Origin: Roseovarius sp. UBA6167
Lineage (GTDB): Bacteria; Pseudomonadota; Alphaproteobacteria; Rhodobacterales; Rhodobacteraceae
DNA: 41,653 bases
Direction: 5' to 3'
NCBI GenBank assembly: GCA_002428225.1
Contig: DIUD01000043.1
Location: 1 to 41,653, forward strand
The notes under the pieces were generated by a model. The model was not told the DNA's origin and did not search any database. It was given only the letters and a program-made list of their open reading frames with translations. This document shows positions 40,831-41,653 of the stretch, piece after piece. The first letter of the stretch is position 1. Each line of letters starts with the position of its first letter. A program made the position numbers and the translations under genes.

Positions 40831-41653
40831 ATGATCCATAAGAACTGGGCAGACCTGATCAAGCCGACGCAGCTCGTGATCAAGCCGGGCAACGATCCGC
40901 TGCGTCAGGCGGTGGTCGTGGCCGAGCCGCTCGAGCGCGGGTTTGGCCTCACGCTCGGCAATTCGCTGCGGCGGGTTCTGCTCTCGTCGCTTCAGGGCGC
41001 GGCCATCACCGCCGTGCAGATCCACGATGTGTTGCACGAATTTTCTTCGGTCGCGGGCGTTCGCGAGGATGTCACCGATATCGTGCTCAACCTCAAGGGT
41101 GTGGCCATCCGCATGGAAGTCGATGGGCCCAAGCGCCTCTCGATCAACGCCAAGGGGCCGGGGGCTGTCACCGCCGGCGATATCTCGGGCAGCGCGGGCA
41201 TCGAGATCCTCAACCGTGACCATATCATCTGCCACCTCGACGAGGGTGCGGATCTGGCCATGGAACTGACGGTCAACATCGGCAAGGGCTATGTCGCGGC
41301 CGACAAGAACAAGCCAGAGGATGCGCCCATCGGCCTCATCCCGATCGACGCGATCTATTCGCCGGTGACGCGGGTGAGTTACGACGTGCAGCCCACCCGC
41401 GAGGGGCAGGTGCTCGATTATGACAAGCTGACCATGAAGGTCGAGACCGACGGTTCGCTCACGCCCGAGGACGCGGTGGCCTATGCCGCGCGCATCCTTC
41501 AGGATCAGCTTGGCATTTTCGTCAACTTCGACGAGCCGGAAGCCGCCAGCCGCCAGGATGACGAGGACGGGCTTGAATTCAACCCGCTCCTGCTCAAGAA
41601 GGTGGACGAGCTGGAACTGTCGGTCCGGTCCGCCAACTGCCTCAAGAACGACA
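40831..41653 (+). CDS. rpoA: DNA-directed RNA polymerase subunit alpha (3' end cut by the window)
   Basis: 274 codons are visible. The protein starts MIHKNWADLIKPTQL and has the N-terminal-domain signatures LERGFGLTLGNSLRRVLLSS (dimerisation) and SPVTRVSYDVQPTREG. The linker (about 238-255, rich in Asp/Glu) and the beginning of the C-terminal domain (VDELELSVRSANCLKN) are present. The last 60 or so residues lie beyond the window. GGAGGG precedes the ATG by 5 bases. Normal spc/alpha-operon order would put rplQ next. Confidence 0.96.
   Translation, partial: MIHKNWADLIKPTQLVIKPGNDPLRQAVVVAEPLERGFGLTLGNSLRRVLLSSLQGAAITAVQIHDVLHEFSSVAGVREDVTDIVLNLKGVAIRMEVDGPKRLSINAKGPGAVTAGDISGSAGIEILNRDHIICHLDEGADLAMELTVNIGKGYVAADKNKPEDAPIGLIPIDAIYSPVTRVSYDVQPTREGQVLDYDKLTMKVETDGSLTPEDAVAYAARILQDQLGIFVNFDEPEAASRQDDEDGLEFNPLLLKKVDELELSVRSANCLKND

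Overview
The window is about 67% GC and has the gene content and gene order of a Rhodobacterales alphaproteobacterium (Roseobacter/Rhodobacter group). The supporting signs are a divergent tesA | ybbA-ybbP locus, a PccR/ScfR-type regulator with a TTTGCAAA-like site at its own promoter, a bluE-cobD-cobC cobalamin block, a TTG-started rpsM, and the family-typical intergenic element containing 'CCCCAAATATCCCGGGGG'. The genus cannot be fixed from the sequence alone. About 33 protein genes are supported. I see no tRNA, rRNA, CRISPR array or prophage.

Layout. 1-2300: the tail of an IS3-type transposase and its terminal repeat, abutting a 2OG-Fe(II) oxygenase-like gene, then an EamA transporter and a decayed IS1182-family fragment. 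2297-8577: arylesterase/thioesterase divergent from an ABC ATPase-permease pair, an inositol-monophosphatase-family gene, and a convergent short-chain-acyl-CoA-type regulator. 8960-12603: a second-type FtsH protease translationally coupled to a PHA synthase. 12774-16948: a two-gene RND efflux operon. 16973-19056 (minus strand): a BepA-like M48 metalloprotease followed by a DsbA-type thioredoxin protein. 19128-23853: an aminotransferase, then bamA-ompH(skp)-fabZ. 23934-29686: an orphan ABC ATPase, a CNNM/CorC-type CBS protein, 6-phosphogluconate dehydrogenase and a MATE exporter. 29700-30390: a scrapyard holding an aminotransferase fragment, an internally deleted IS3-family remnant and an IS256-family remnant. 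30644-33385: bluE-cobD-cobC. 33555-36628: a small Hpt protein, then hisC-tyrC-extensin-like lipoprotein. 36722-41653: a small membrane protein, then rplO-secY-adk-rpsM-rpsK-rpoA (rpoA cut by the window end).

Shared themes. Many pairs overlap by ATGA and are probably translationally coupled: ybbA/ybbP, ftsH/phaC, adaptor/RND pump, bluE/cobD, hisC/tyrC, tyrC/extensin-like gene, secY/adk. Several genes serve the envelope: BepA-like protease, DsbA-like protein, BamA, Skp-type chaperone, FabZ, RND pump and extensin-like lipoprotein. BluE, CobC and CobD together make and attach the aminopropanol-phosphate arm of cobalamin.

No clearly unknown multi-gene system stands out. The most interesting items are regulatory or structural: a possible IS-end hybrid promoter giving a leaderless oxygenase mRNA, divergent genes that appear to share one CATG as both start codons, the coupled FtsH-PhaC pair with an HEMGH zinc motif, an operator-like palindrome at the CNNM promoter, a candidate minus-strand small RNA after gnd, and broken lpx and spc gene clusters.
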